Shown here one piece after another: positions 9,158 to 19,778 of a stretch of 64,000 bases of DNA (positions within the stretch are counted from its first letter, which is position 1; each line of letters starts with the position of its first letter). Location: the NCBI RefSeq assembly GCF_048544455.1, contig NC_133538.1, positions 144,085,922 to 144,149,921 on the forward strand, read 5' to 3'. Source of the stretch: Silene latifolia. Lineage: Eukaryota > Streptophyta > Magnoliopsida > Caryophyllales > Caryophyllaceae. The translations under genes and the position numbers were made by a program. The notes below the pieces were generated by a model. It was given only the letters and a program-made list of their open reading frames with translations, ran no database searches and had not been told where the DNA came from.

Positions 9158-10270
9158 CAAGCTTTGGAGGCTCCTACCCTCTCAAGGTTTGTCTATTTCT
9201 CTTTTTGTTTTAATTTTTTTTTAATCATTGTTGGAGTAGTCCTAGCACCATAGAGGACTCACACCTCGACCCCATTGAGGTGTTCTCATTTTATTATTCC
9301 CACCTTTCAAAATCCAAAATGACAAAATTAGTTTCATGCATTGCATAGTGTGTGCATGAACTACACCCATCCTTGGACATTAGCAATAATGTCTAGTTCG
9401 GTTTGGGGAAGTTAATGCATACACAACGGGAGTTAATCTAAATTATCCTCTCCGTCATAAATAAAAACCATGCATCATGTAGTATAGATTAGTGTAGATT
9501 GCATTTAGTGTAGAAATCATGCATCATGTTTGCATAATTTCCCATCATTTTGGCCATTGAGAACAATGCCAATGTTAGTGTGGGGATGGGGAATTCTAAC
9601 TTAACTTTTATTCAAAAATCCAAAAAAATTAAAAAATTTCGAAAAACCATAAAAATTTGAAAATTGAAAAACCCAAAAACATGTTTATTTCTTATGTAGT
9701 GTAGTTATATATATATTGTATATATTGTTGTATATATTGTGTTTGTTCTATCCTTATTCACATTAAATGACTACGCCACATCCGAGACATGAGGATCATG
9801 AAGACCGCATGGTATGATCTTTCCAATCTCCTTTTTCCTCTTTATGTTAATGACTATGTGGCTTTATTTTGATTGATGCGGTATAACAATGTGAACTTAG
9901 GACTTGCATTTAGTTTATATGTCATATTAGTTGATAGAATCACTTGCATTAGGATGTATATACTAGTTGCATCATGGCATGTAGTTGCATTTAGATAAAA
10001 CATTTTGAAAAGTGCCTAATTGAGAACTTTGACAAGAGCAACTAAGCCATTACAAATACTTTTTCAACTTAAGACTTTGCCTACTAGAATGGTTGTAAAA
10101 CACCCTAGATAGTGTCATACTAGTGTCTTTTGACCCATGACCCAAAGCCTAGTCAAGGGTTTGCATGTGAGTCACCTATCCAACCCCGTCATGCGATGTG
10201 GACTTGGTTAACTTGTCTAGGTGACCTTGATTGACCTTGTGGTAAGGCAACCCAAAAATACCTTTCTACC
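9158..10270 (+). other. Element 1 3' non-coding region
   Basis: No coding potential. Two related motif blocks of the kind seen in Athila 3' ends are present: GCAATAATGTCTAGTTCGG...TTTGGGG (about 9382-9408) and GAACAATGCCAATGTTAG...TGTGGGGATGG (about 9559-9590). The bases just before the 3' LTR are not a clear polypurine tract, and the expected first ten LTR bases (TGATGTGACC) are replaced by CTTTCTACCA, so the 3' LTR junction looks altered. Confidence 0.6.
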
Positions 10271-12019
10271 AATAATTAGCGCATATTTAGCCCCCGAATT
10301 AGCCTTGTTCCCATGCTTTTTAGTGCATATTTGGGTCATTTATTGTCTTTAGTTCTTTGTTTTGCATATTCGTTGAGATTTTGATCCCTTGGTAGGAAAG
10401 GAGTGCAAATCTTGCTTTTTTATGGCAAAACGAGACTAAATTGATTAAATTCAATGACCAAGCATCAAGGAGAGACAAGATTAGAAGGCCTTTATACATA
10501 TGATAGTAGATGAGCAATGTTGAGAAATGATCCTTGCATCCCCGAGGAAATCCCCAAGGATTTTATGAAGAAAAGGGAAGAAAAGAAGAAGAAATAGTGT
10601 TGAGCTACAATACGAGCGGATTGTCCCGAATCCGCCCGTCCTCCACAAGCACAATCCGTGCGTCTTCCTTCAAAGACGCCCAGGTTAGCAGCCACCAGAA
10701 TCCACTTGGATTCCCCTGAAGACGCCCGTCTTTCCCTGCCTGAATCCGCCCGTCCCGACTCCAATACGCACGGATTACAGTACAGCGAAGTTTCGTCTTC
10801 TCCAAGCTACAAAGAAAGAAGCCCTTCCTTCGAAAAATACTGGCTCCTCCCTGCTCAATCTAAAAAGTGTAATTACTATTTTAGCCCTTAGTTAACCCTA
10901 ATGCATCCACCTAATTTCTACTATAAATACCCCATTAGTCTAATTAGAAGAGCATGTTCTTCTTATCAATATTTAGAGTAGTTAATATCAATCAAATCTC
11001 TCTTTAGTATTGTAATCAACAATTAATCAAGTTCTAATACAAGTTTTATTTCCTTAATCTCTCTTTTCTTCATCCTTTATTTTGGGTAATTGAAGATTAT
11101 TTGCGTTATTATTGGGAGATTGACAACCTCTCAATCAAGCATCAAGTACTTCTTTTATTCTTTGCTTTATTATTGGAATCATTAGTAGGTATAATTCTCT
11201 TAATCCCTTTTTAATTATTGTTAATTACTTTCATTTATTCATCATGTTTCCTTTTGTTGGTATGATTGACAACCTTGCTAGCATGATCAACATGATAATG
11301 AGTGAGTAGTGACCTAGCTAGGGTTAATGGGTAATTAGGGGAAACCAACATGGGGAATGATTCATGCTTAAATTAATATGATTTCATGGTTTATTTGCTT
11401 GCTTGTTTTGATCTCAACTCATGCACATGTTATGTTTGATGAAATGTGAGCCTATGAATCCTTGCATTTTCTACCCATCACCTATCTTTTCAATGAGACT
11501 TGTAAGACATAAACCAATTCAAGTCTCATTAGACCATGCATGTTGTTGAGTAGGGAAGACTAAGTCGACTTGTAGGTGTTGTACAATCTAATCGATTCGG
11601 CTCCGGGACCCAAACTTTCCTAGGATTGTAAGATATAACCCAACTCAATCCATCACAATAATAATTGCTTGCTTATAATTTGAGAACATGTTTGTATGAT
11701 CAATTCTCATGATTCCCCTATGAACCCATGACACCCTAGTGCTTTTTATCAATTGTTTACAACCCTTTTATTTCATCTTGCTTATTTACTTTCATTGCTA
11801 TTTAGTTAGTGACCTTCTACATCAACCCAAATTGTGACACCCCTAAGACACCACTACTTTCAATAGAAATCTCATCTCAATTCCCGTCCCTTGGGATCCG
11901 ACCTTTACTTGCCTCTTTACAAATTGTAGAGTTGTTTGTGAAGCTATAAATTGTGTTTTGATTCGGACGTGACCCAACGACAACATCTATTAAATTGTGA
12001 ACACGAAACGGACCGATCA
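10271..12019 (+). repeat. Element 1 3' LTR
   Basis: Matches the 5' LTR from its 11th base to its last (GGACCGATCA) and is followed by ATAAG (12020-12024). The dyad array is present from 10609. The unit at 10699 reads AATCCACTTGGATT where the 5' LTR has AATCCGCCCGAATT. TATA box at 10922-10929. Confidence 0.92.
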
Positions 12020-12024
12020 ATAAG

Positions 12025-13128
12025 ATTTTCATATTGATCGCCAATCAAAATGTTTAAAAAACCAAACAAAATCAAGATTCCCTATCATGCATTTGAAACG
12101 TAAACATTAAAATAACTTAGAGGTGCGCGCCATGCAACCAACTATCACTCAAACCATCTTCTCCTTCATTCATTATTGATCATTAATCATCTACTCTTTA
12201 CTCCATCATCCTCACCATCGCCATCGTCACTCCGCCCAGCGTTACTCCTTACGCCCCAGTTTTAATATGTTTAAAAACGGTACTTTTCTCTTTCCGATCA
12301 ATTTTAACTTTGAATTTTTTAGAAACTATACTTAGTTACAAGCTAATCTGATTATAAACTTGGGTGTTCAACTAATTTCATATTTACCCTATTCATTTTA
12401 TGATTAAATTTACATGATGCCATCAAATATTCTTTTGGTGTAATCTATAATGTGTTTTTCGGGTAGAAAAGTAATTGACACTTTTGGGTATTCGATTCGG
12501 AGTAAGTATTAGCGAGTTGATATTTCCGATCAGTAGAAAGAGGGGCCTGAGATCTCGGGTTCAAATGCATCAGAATAGGTGTGTTTGTAGACTAACAGAT
12601 CATAATCGTATCTGATCATTATAGGACCTGCATCAGTTTTGCAGAACTGGGAGAATGAATTCTCTAATTGGTCTACTTTTCGTATTTAATGTAAGTTTTC
12701 AATTCAATGTCCATAAATTGTTTACTTATTCGATGATTTTGTTGTTCAATCTAATATGCCTTTCATCTTCGCATCTCTTTAAAAATATTGTTTTCTCTTA
12801 AATATTGAGAATTCATGATGTTTATACATACAGTTAAGTTTGATATACCCCTCCTCTAAGTACTGATAGAAATTCAAGCTGTGGTAATTTGTCAATTTTT
12901 TTTATCAAGTTAAATGTTGATTATTGAATCTTAGGATCAATATGGTGGATTTGTAATGGAGGGTCGTCTTCTAACAGCTCTTAAACTCAAATCTCTTACT
13001 TTTTCACAGTTAATCATATTCGATTTCGAAAAAACTGTCTTCCATTAAAAAATAATTTACTAATGAAAATACTAATCACGATTTTCCGTAAGTAACTTAA
13101 AACAATGTGGTCGTTTATAAATTATTAG
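12025..13128. other. Low-copy flank between Elements 1 and 2, no supported gene
   Basis: The first ~40 bases continue the 144-bp repeat cut by Element 1. A C/T-rich, CATC-rich stretch at about 12160-12260 resembles a plant 5' UTR, but no convincing open frame follows. The rest is AT-rich. The locus continues at 23857 on the other side of Element 2. Confidence 0.5.
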
Positions 13129-13711
13129 TGTTCCGGGTGTAATTCCGGAGCAGGATTTGTGACCACGTGAGCTTGATGAATGACGTCTTTTTGCTTGTCT
13201 CTTCCTTTCGGTCTCTCCTGTAAACATGAACAAACTGAGGGCTCGGCTTGGTACCGGGCGTACTCACTCCGACGCTCAAGTCAGTAAACTTAAAGAGATT
13301 AAGTTGTGTGTTAACTTGGCAAAGTATATTGTAGAGAAATAAAGGAGTTTATACCAGATTTTCGGTTAGCTTTTTGGGATCCTTTTCTCAATGAGAGAAG
13401 TGGAGTATTTATAGACTTTCACCTTTTGTCACGTAGTGGCCAAGTGGCCAAGTGGCTAGCAGGTGGAAAGATTGTTCTACCTTCGGCCGAGGGACCCATG
13501 GCGGCCGGGCCTCGGTTGACTCCATGCCGAGGGACTGGATGTGAGTACGCGGATATGCCTCTCGGCCGGCTAGTTGCCGAGACCGAGACCCAAGTGACAG
13601 CCGAGGTGCTATGTCGATTAGGGTCGTTCTAATACGTTGACTTGCAGTCTTTTGGCTTTGACCTTGCTCAATATGTTAACTCGGTCAGCGGGTGCATAAT
13701 ATGCCCCATCA
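13129..13711 (-). repeat. Element 2 3' LTR
   Basis: 583 bp; in element orientation it starts TGATGGGGCATA and ends CCCGGAACA. A TATA box (TATAAATA on the minus strand, plus 13406-13413) marks U3. Compared with the 5' LTR it has several clustered small indels, mainly at CAG/CTG/CGG words. Confidence 0.9.
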
Positions 13712-14070
13712 ATTTGCCCCCAGCGTAGTCTATGTCGTGGTATGGACCTTCGATGAGTATTGAGCGTATTCTGAGCATGTTGAACTTCTTCCTCGGCTTC
13801 TTCTTCCTCGGCTTGGTTCTGTTCAGGCCGTACCATATCCCCCCACCACATGGTTGTGTAATGGACATCCAATATGGAAAAGAAAAATGGCGCTGGCCGA
13901 GACCAAGGTTGAGAGTGCCGTGTGCTTTTGATTGTCCCCGGCCGGTGCTGCCAAGCTTGGTTGATCAGCTGGCCGGTGGCAAGTAGATACCAAGGAGCGT
14001 GTCGAAGAAGATTGGTGAATGTATGTCGATTGACATTCCGTGGCTGCATGCCTGACATGTGGCTTGGCAT

Positions 14071-14136
14071 TGATTGGTGGACGTTTCATGGGCTTTGCTC
14101 TGATTGGTCTGCTTCATGGGCTTTGCTCTATAAATA
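14071..14136 (+). promoter_or_regulatory. Promoter of the Element 2 antisense gene
   Basis: Two adjacent near-identical copies (14071-14100 and 14101-14128) start TGATTGGT, an inverted CCAAT box, and end TTCATGGGCTTTGCTC. They run straight into TATAAATA at 14129-14136. The coding start is 180 bp downstream after a C/T-rich leader. The order CCAAT, CCAAT, TATA, leader, ATG is a complete core promoter driving transcription against the LTR promoter. That it is active is inference. Confidence 0.7.
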
Positions 14137-14317
14137 GAGCAGTTATCCCCTCATTTTGGCCATCAAACTTCATTTTCTCAAAAAATTTCCTCTCTCTTAG
14201 CTTTTTCGAAGAAATTTATCTCTAGTCTTCAAAGCGTTACTCGGCGTAACACTTTCTTCCAAGGTAAACAAACAAATTTTTCCCAACTTTTTACTTGTTT
14301 AAATAATTGTTGTCACC

Positions 14318-16823
14318 ATGTCTTCTGTTGATGCTCAACCCAGTACCTCTGCGCCGGGGGGCGAACCGTCGCGTCCTGATGAACAGGAGCCACTGGTTGT
14401 CACCCCGATAGGGTTTGGGGGTCCCAAGTCGCCTTCTCCTGAAATTGAGGAGAAATTTTTGGAGGGTTTCGATGATGATGATGATGAAGAGACCCAATCC
14501 GACTCAGAGAGGCCGCGAGAGAGGCCGCGTTATTCGTGGCACGGCGATGCCTGCTCGATCAATCCTGATCGTGTTTGGACGAATAAGTTCGCTAGTTGTT
14601 CCGGTCCGGATCTTTTTGAAGACCATTACTCCTTCGGCAGGGGGTATAGAATTGTTGTCCCCGAGGGTGATCGGGCGATCTGTTGCCCTCCCGAAGGCTG
14701 TATCGGCATGTACATCAGACATCTGGAGTATGGGCTCCGATTTCCTCTTAATGAACACGTCGCCGCCATAATCAAAGCTATGAATGTCGCTGTGGCACAA
14801 CTACATCCGTTGGCTATTAGGACTATTATTGGCTTTGTATGGTTATGTCTTTTTAAAGGGAAGGCCCCAACGGTGAACCTCTTTCGCCAGCTTCACCATC
14901 TTCGGCAGACTACCCTAGGCGGCTCGGGGTGGTACAGCGTACAGACTGAGCCGGGTTACGTCACCATTTCCAAGCTGACATCTTGCAAGGACTGGAAGGG
15001 GCGGTGGGTATATGTTGAGGTGCCGGAGGACTATCCACTGCCCCGGTCCTTCCAGAGCCGCGTCAACTTGTGGTGTGAGAATCAGGGGGAGCATGATAGA
15101 TATGTCTCCCGAAATAAGCTTAAGATGGACGCCAAGAAGGTCTATCTTAAGGAGGACGAAGAGCGGGCAATGAGGCTGTTTGAGGCTGAGAAGGATGGCA
15201 CGCCGAAGGGATGGATGCCCCCGACGCAGATCGTTCTCCAGGACGAGCCGCTTTGCCACGTCGGCCTCATACCGGCCCTCGGCCAGGGTGAGTGGGGTCG
15301 GTATGAGGCCCACCTTTGCTTTTTATGCTTCCGTTTTTGAGCCTTGGTTTACTTCTTTTACTTAACTCTTGCTTTGCTTCTTGCAGATCGATTTGGCCAT
15401 GATCTCCCCGTCTCTATTCTAAAGAAGTTGGGACTTGACCAGGATGGGAGAGTTGCTGAGCTACATCCTAAGGCCACGCCACGTGATCGCAGACAGGCCC
15501 CGCACGAGCATATAGAGCAGGTGATGAAGGCAATGGATGTGGCGGCGGCTCGAGCGGAGATCGGCGGTAACGTGCCGCGCCGAAGACCTAAAACAACGTC
15601 TACGGCGGCAACGGCGTCAACTCCAGCTCAATCTTCAATCCCCGTAGTCCAAAAGGAGCAGGTGGTCGTCGATGTTGAAGAGGAGGTCACCGTTGTGGAG
15701 GGTCCTCCTCCTTCAAATAAGAGGAAGGAAAAGACGCCTGCTGCTGCTGTTACCGAGGCAGGGAAAGAGAAGGGCTCAGCCGGCCCTCTGCCCAAGAAGG
15801 CTAGGACCGGTACGGATCTAACCCATGGCTCGGATTTAGCGGAGTTCCCTAGGCCCCCCGATGACAAAGCTTTCGATATGTCGATGAATGTTGACATGGA
15901 TGCTTTGTCTGGATTTTTTGTAGATCAGCCGCCGCCAGCTGTCGTTCTCACTGAACGGCAATTGGAGAAGCAGCCTGTGCAGACGGGCGATAGAAATTTC
16001 ACCGTCGACTCCTCATCCCAGAAGGTTTCCCCCGCTCAGCTTACGGCGGAAGGCATAAGGCATAAGGTTGTCCAAGAGGCTGGTGAAGTGGGCTGAACTA
16101 GCCGGCGCTCATATTATGGAGCAAGAAAAGGTCATGGCTCGAGCTGCCCCTGCGCTTGAACGGCTTAGGCTCGAGCTTGCCGCTGCTAAGAAGGAGGCCG
16201 AGAGGTCGAAGGAGGACTTCCAGACCGCCATGAAGGACTTCCTCGCTGAGCGAAAGCTTAGGGAGGACGCTGAGAAGGCGGTCCTAGCCGAGAGAGCCAA
16301 GGTTGAGGCAACGGAGGCTGACGCTGCTAAGCTGCGGGAGGAGAAAGACAAATTTGAGGGCGGCTATAAGGTCGTGGTTGAGCAGAAGGAGAGATGGAAG
16401 ACTCTTCATTCGGCTGAGGCGAAGGAGCATAAGAACACCAAGGCTATCCTTGCCCAGAGGGAGAAGGACATTGAGACGCTGAAAACCGTCATCATCCCTG
16501 ACATGTGTGCCCAGTACCGGGACCAAGCTGAAGATGCTACCAGGGATGCAATTAAAGAGCTCGTTCCTGAAGGCTCCTTTCCGTGGCAAAAGTTTGACCG
16601 GCTCCTGGATGAGAAGGCCGCTGCTACGGAGGCCAAGGCCGCGGATGAGGCGAAGGCGGCGAAGGTCGCTCATGAGGCTGCGGAGAAGGCGGCCCGGGAT
16701 GCTAAGGTGAAGGAGGCCAGAGAGGAGGCTGAGAGGGCAAAGGCAAGTGAAGCTGCCAAGCTTTCTTCTGGGCCACCCACCGTTGGTGATGCTGCTACTG
16801 CTGCCGGTGGCGACCAGCAATAA
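14318..16823 (+). CDS. Antisense ORF of Element 2 (Tat-clade 'gypsy-type transposon' protein), one intron, one frameshift
   Basis: ATG at 14318 in good context (TCACCATG). Exon 1 runs to 15287 and exon 2 starts at 15387; splicing joins them in frame (...LGQ-D-RFGHDLP). The N-terminus is Ser/Pro/acidic and disordered. Residues ~125-245 (for example YIRHLEYGLRFPLNEHVAA, AVAQLHPLAIRTIIGFVW) resemble the Pfam 'putative gypsy type transposon' family (Transposase_28). The middle is disordered and Pro/Ala-rich. The last ~250 residues (16068-16823) are an Ala/Glu/Lys-rich coiled coil (for example RLRLELAAAKKEAERSKEDF) in a different frame; the shift lies near 16030-16090. The function is unknown. Such ORFs occur in Tat elements between pol and the 3' LTR on the opposite strand. 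Codons here are G/C-richer than the surrounding DNA. Confidence 0.75.
15288..15386 (+). other. Spliceosomal intron in the antisense ORF
   Basis: The donor G|GTGAGT is at 15288 and the acceptor CTTGCAG ends at 15386, with a T-rich 3' half (ACTCTTGCTTTGCTTCTTGCAG region). Removing 99 bp joins phase-1 exons without changing the protein frame on either side. The unspliced reading hits a stop at 15338-15340. Prediction from sequence only. Confidence 0.7.
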
Positions 16824-17729
16824 GCATAGGGAGACGGGCGGTCGTCACCTGATTCACCCGGCCCTTCAGATAGTTTCAGCTGTTCGGGGGCCAACTATTG
16901 AGCCTTTCCTCCCTGCCATCCTTTTGGCGCTTCAAATCTTTATGTCTGTAATCTTTTGTTGTTCTTCTTTTTTTTTTTTGTTAAACTTTTGTAGGTTGTG
17001 TTTAGGCTATCCCTATGGGGACGGCCGTCGACTTTGTTTTGCCCCACCTGTAAACATTTTTAATAAAGTTTGTCTATTTGCCTTCGGCTTGGCCGAGGCT
17101 TTTGATCTCATCCTCCATTAAATTGTCTTCTTACGTTTTTAACATATTGAGCACTTTTTCGTTTTTACCTTCGGCCTTGCCGAGGCAGTTAGATTGCGTA
17201 TCTCAACTGTACTTAAACGTTTTTAAACATGTTGGCATGTCGGTCGCTTCCTCCTCCACTCCCGGTCTTAGCCGAGGCGGTCAGATTTGCGCTTCCCAAC
17301 TGCTGTTGTGAACATGTTAGCGTATCGGTCGTTGTTCCCCGCCACTCCCGGCTTTGGCCGAGGCAATCGAGGTTACGGCTCGACAGCGTTCGTATCTATA
17401 GACATATTGATCGCTTCCTCTGCCACTCCCGAATTGGCCGGCGCGGGGATTTTGCGTTCTCAACTGTACTTATACGTTCTTAAGCATGTTGGTCGCCTTC
17501 GCGAGTATCAACTGCATTGTTAGTGACTACCCGGTTGACATCTACTAAGCATGTTGGTCGCTTTCGCGAGTATCAACTGCCATTGCAGTGACTGCCCGGC
17601 TTTGGCCGTGGCGTCTACTTCGGTACGACTACGGAGGGGACTCTTCATTTTGATGGAAAACTTGGATCACTCTTCATTAGATATAATCACGCTTTGGGGT
17701 GCCCACAACGGTCTCGGACACCTCCGCCG
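16824..17729 (-). repeat. Element 2 3' untranslated tandem repeats
   Basis: Between integrase and the antisense ORF. From about 17120 to 17610 there are four to six degenerate units of roughly 90-120 bp that share CATGTTGG(C/T)..GTCGCTTCC, CCACTCCCGG(T/C)TTTGGCCGAGGC and GCGAGTATCAACTGC. Such amplified repeats are typical of Tat/Retand 3' UTRs. The rest (16824-17120) is the T-rich end region of the antisense transcript. Confidence 0.7.
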
Positions 17730-19112
17730 CTATATGAAGTATTTTCTAAGGTTGTCTGTGTTCCAGTGGCTCATTAGAGGCACTCCCTCCATGTCTGTCA
17801 GCCGGTACGTCCCCGGCCTCATTTCTTCAATCACTTTGTAGGGTTCTTCCCAGTTGGCCATCATTTTACCATGGATGTTTCCTTTGTTTGTTGCGGCCGA
17901 CTTTCTTAGGACTAGATCTCCTACTCTTAAGTCCCTTTTGTGGACCCTACGGTTGTATGCTCTTCTCATTCGGTTTTGATATACTGCCAAGTTGAACCGT
18001 GCCGTATCTCGACTTTCTTCGACCAGGTCTAGGGAGGCTCTTAGGCCTTCCTCATTTTCGACTGGGTCAAAGGTTTGTGTTCTGAATGTCGGCACCGCTG
18101 CTTCAATTGGTAGGACGGTCTCAGACCCATAGACTAGGTGGAATGGACTGTACCCTGTTGCTTCTTTTTTCGTGGTTCGAAGTGACCATAGGACGCCGGG
18201 TAGTTCATCAGCCCATCTTCCCTTTAGATCTTCAACCTTCTTTTTCAACCCGTTCAATATTGTTTTATTAGCTGCCTCCACCTGCCCGTTGCTCTGAGGG
18301 TGGCAGACGGAGGAGTATGCGAATTTGATACCGAGCTCTTCCAGCCAGTTCATCACCATGTCACTCCAAAACTCTCGGCCGTGGTCAAATACCATGACTT
18401 GGGATAACCTAAAACGAGTTATGATGTTCTCCCAAATCACCTTTCTTACGGCCGTCGTGGTCTTGGCGGGTACCGCGACAGCCTCGACCCATTTGGTGAA
18501 GTAGTCAACGGCGACGATCAGGTACTTCCTTCCTCCGGAGGCCGTCGGAAATGGTATTAGTAAATCCATCCCCCATTGTGCAAATGGTAGGGGACTAAGT
18601 ACTGGTTGCAGGTCTCGGGAAGGTGCATGTACCGGAGCATGCATCTGACAATTCTTGCATTTCTTGGTCTTTGTTCTGGAATCTTTCAGCATGGTCGGCC
18701 AGAAGTAGCCGACTCGGAGAGCTTTGTAGGCTAACGTTCTCTCCCCCATGTGGTGTCCACAGATGCATTCGTGAATCTCTGTCAGTATAAGCTCCGCGTC
18801 GGCTGGGCCGACACATTTTAAAAGTGGTCTTATTACGGACCTTCTGTATAACTCTCCTTCGAACACCAAGTACCTTGCGGCGATCCTTCTTATCTTCTGA
18901 GAGAGACTGTGGTCCTCCGGTAACTCTTTTGTCAGTTTGTATTTCATTATCGGAGTCATCCACTTCGTCTCGGCTTCGATGTCGCCCACCATACCGACGG
19001 TCTCAGTGATGCTTTTAGCATTTCTGATATCCACCAGCACGGTTCGACTGACATTCTTGATGCTTGAACTGGCAAGTTTTGAGAGAGCGCCGGCTCGGTT
19101 GTTCTCGGACAC
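17730..19112 (-). CDS. int: Element 2 integrase with C-terminal end of RNase H
   Basis: An uninterrupted 460-codon stretch, the best preserved part of Element 2 pol. It opens with ENNRAGALSKLASS, the junction after RNase H. An HHCC zinc domain follows (HECICGHHMG ... CKNCQ), then the DDE core: GMDLLIPF (first Asp), MVFDHGREFW (second Asp) and NGQVEAANK (Glu). The C-terminus carries the GPY-like module (VLRKSAATNKGNIHGKMMANWEEPYKVIEE, in part). All three catalytic residues are present. It would insert cDNA with a 5-bp staggered cut, agreeing with the ATTAG duplication. There is no chromodomain, as expected for Tat. It is not translatable independently here, because the upstream polyprotein is broken. 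Confidence 0.85.
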   Translation of the reverse strand: MSENNRAGALSKLASSSIKNVSRTVLVDIRNAKSITETVGMVGDIEAETKWMTPIMKYKLTKELPEDHSLSQKIRRIAARYLVFEGELYRRSVIRPLLKCVGPADAELILTEIHECICGHHMGERTLAYKALRVGYFWPTMLKDSRTKTKKCKNCQMHAPVHAPSRDLQPVLSPLPFAQWGMDLLIPFPTASGGRKYLIVAVDYFTKWVEAVAVPAKTTTAVRKVIWENIITRFRLSQVMVFDHGREFWSDMVMNWLEELGIKFAYSSVCHPQSNGQVEAANKTILNGLKKKVEDLKGRWADELPGVLWSLRTTKKEATGYSPFHLVYGSETVLPIEAAVPTFRTQTFDPVENEEGLRASLDLVEESRDTARFNLAVYQNRMRRAYNRRVHKRDLRVGDLVLRKSAATNKGNIHGKMMANWEEPYKVIEEMRPGTYRLTDMEGVPLMSHWNTDNLRKYFI

Positions 19113-19778
19113 TGGGATGCCGTATTTGGAAAGATTTCAATTTTGCGGTGTCGCCTTTTACCCTTTCCAGTACCTCACCATCCCGTCGTCTCGAGCCTCA
19201 TACTCTCCTCGGATTTGATTAGTCACTAAGAGTGAATCATCTTTAACACAATATGCTCCGCCCCAGCGACTCTAGCTAACTCGACTCCGATATCACCGCC
19301 TCATATTCGGATTCGTTGTTTGAGGCCGAGAAGGTAAACTTCAAGGCGTACTCAAACTCGTCCCCGTTAGGGCTGGTGATAAGGATGCCGGCTCCTGATC
19401 TGTTCGCCGTAGAGGACCCGTTGGTATAGACTTCCCATACGCCAGGATGTGATTCTTCTTGATATGTGCACTCAGCCAGGAAGTCCGCAAGTGCTTGCCC
19501 CTTTATCGAAGGCCTCGGCTTGTATTGAATGCCAAAGTCGGAGAGCTCCACCGCCCATTTGATAAGTCTGCGGATTTTTGAATTTTTCCAACGCTTTCTC
19601 CAATGGTCTGGTCGGTTAAGACCGTCACGGATGTGCGTCGAAGTAGGGTTTTAACTTCCTTGCGGCAACGATGACGGCGAGGGCTGCTTTTTCGATAAGT
19701 GGATAATTTCTTTCGGCCAGCGTGTATGTATGGTCGATAAAGTAGATTGGGTGTTGCGCTTGTTTTCTTCCTCGACGA
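19113..19778 (-). pseudogene. Element 2 RNase H region (broken)
   Basis: Frame-broken remnant between RT and integrase. The clearest part (19276-19551) starts in the link after the first RNase H (LSDFGIQYKPRPSIKGQALA) and enters the second, archaeal-type RNase H of Tat elements (WEVYTNGSSTANRSGAGI). The first catalytic Asp, expected in V/T-D-G, is Asn in YTNGSS (AAC instead of GAC, one G-to-A change). The Glu-bearing ESEYEA motif is kept. Frames before 19276 and after 19551 are disrupted. Confidence 0.7.

Larger units (their letters stand above)
1831..12019 (+). mobile_element. Element 1: Athila-lineage Ty3/gypsy retrotransposon lacking RT and integrase
   Basis: A 10.2-kb element bounded by ~1.75-kb LTRs that begin TGATGTGACC and end GGACCGATCA, flanked by the 5-bp target duplication ATAAG (1826-1830 and 12020-12024). 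The primer binding site lies just inside the 5' LTR. The order is gag, protease-like domain, a 1-kb spacer with a dyad array, an ATHILA-type ORF, and a 3' non-coding region. No reverse transcriptase, RNase H or integrase motif is present between protease and the ATHILA ORF, so it would depend on a helper element. Over the first ~390 bp the LTRs differ at about 14 positions by eye (~3.5%), so it is not a very recent insertion. Confidence 0.9.

Noticed and set aside
8869-9160. Ser-rich or Ile/Phe-rich open frames opposite the end of the ATHILA ORF
   Set aside because: Shadows of the acidic Glu/Asp codon run on the plus strand.
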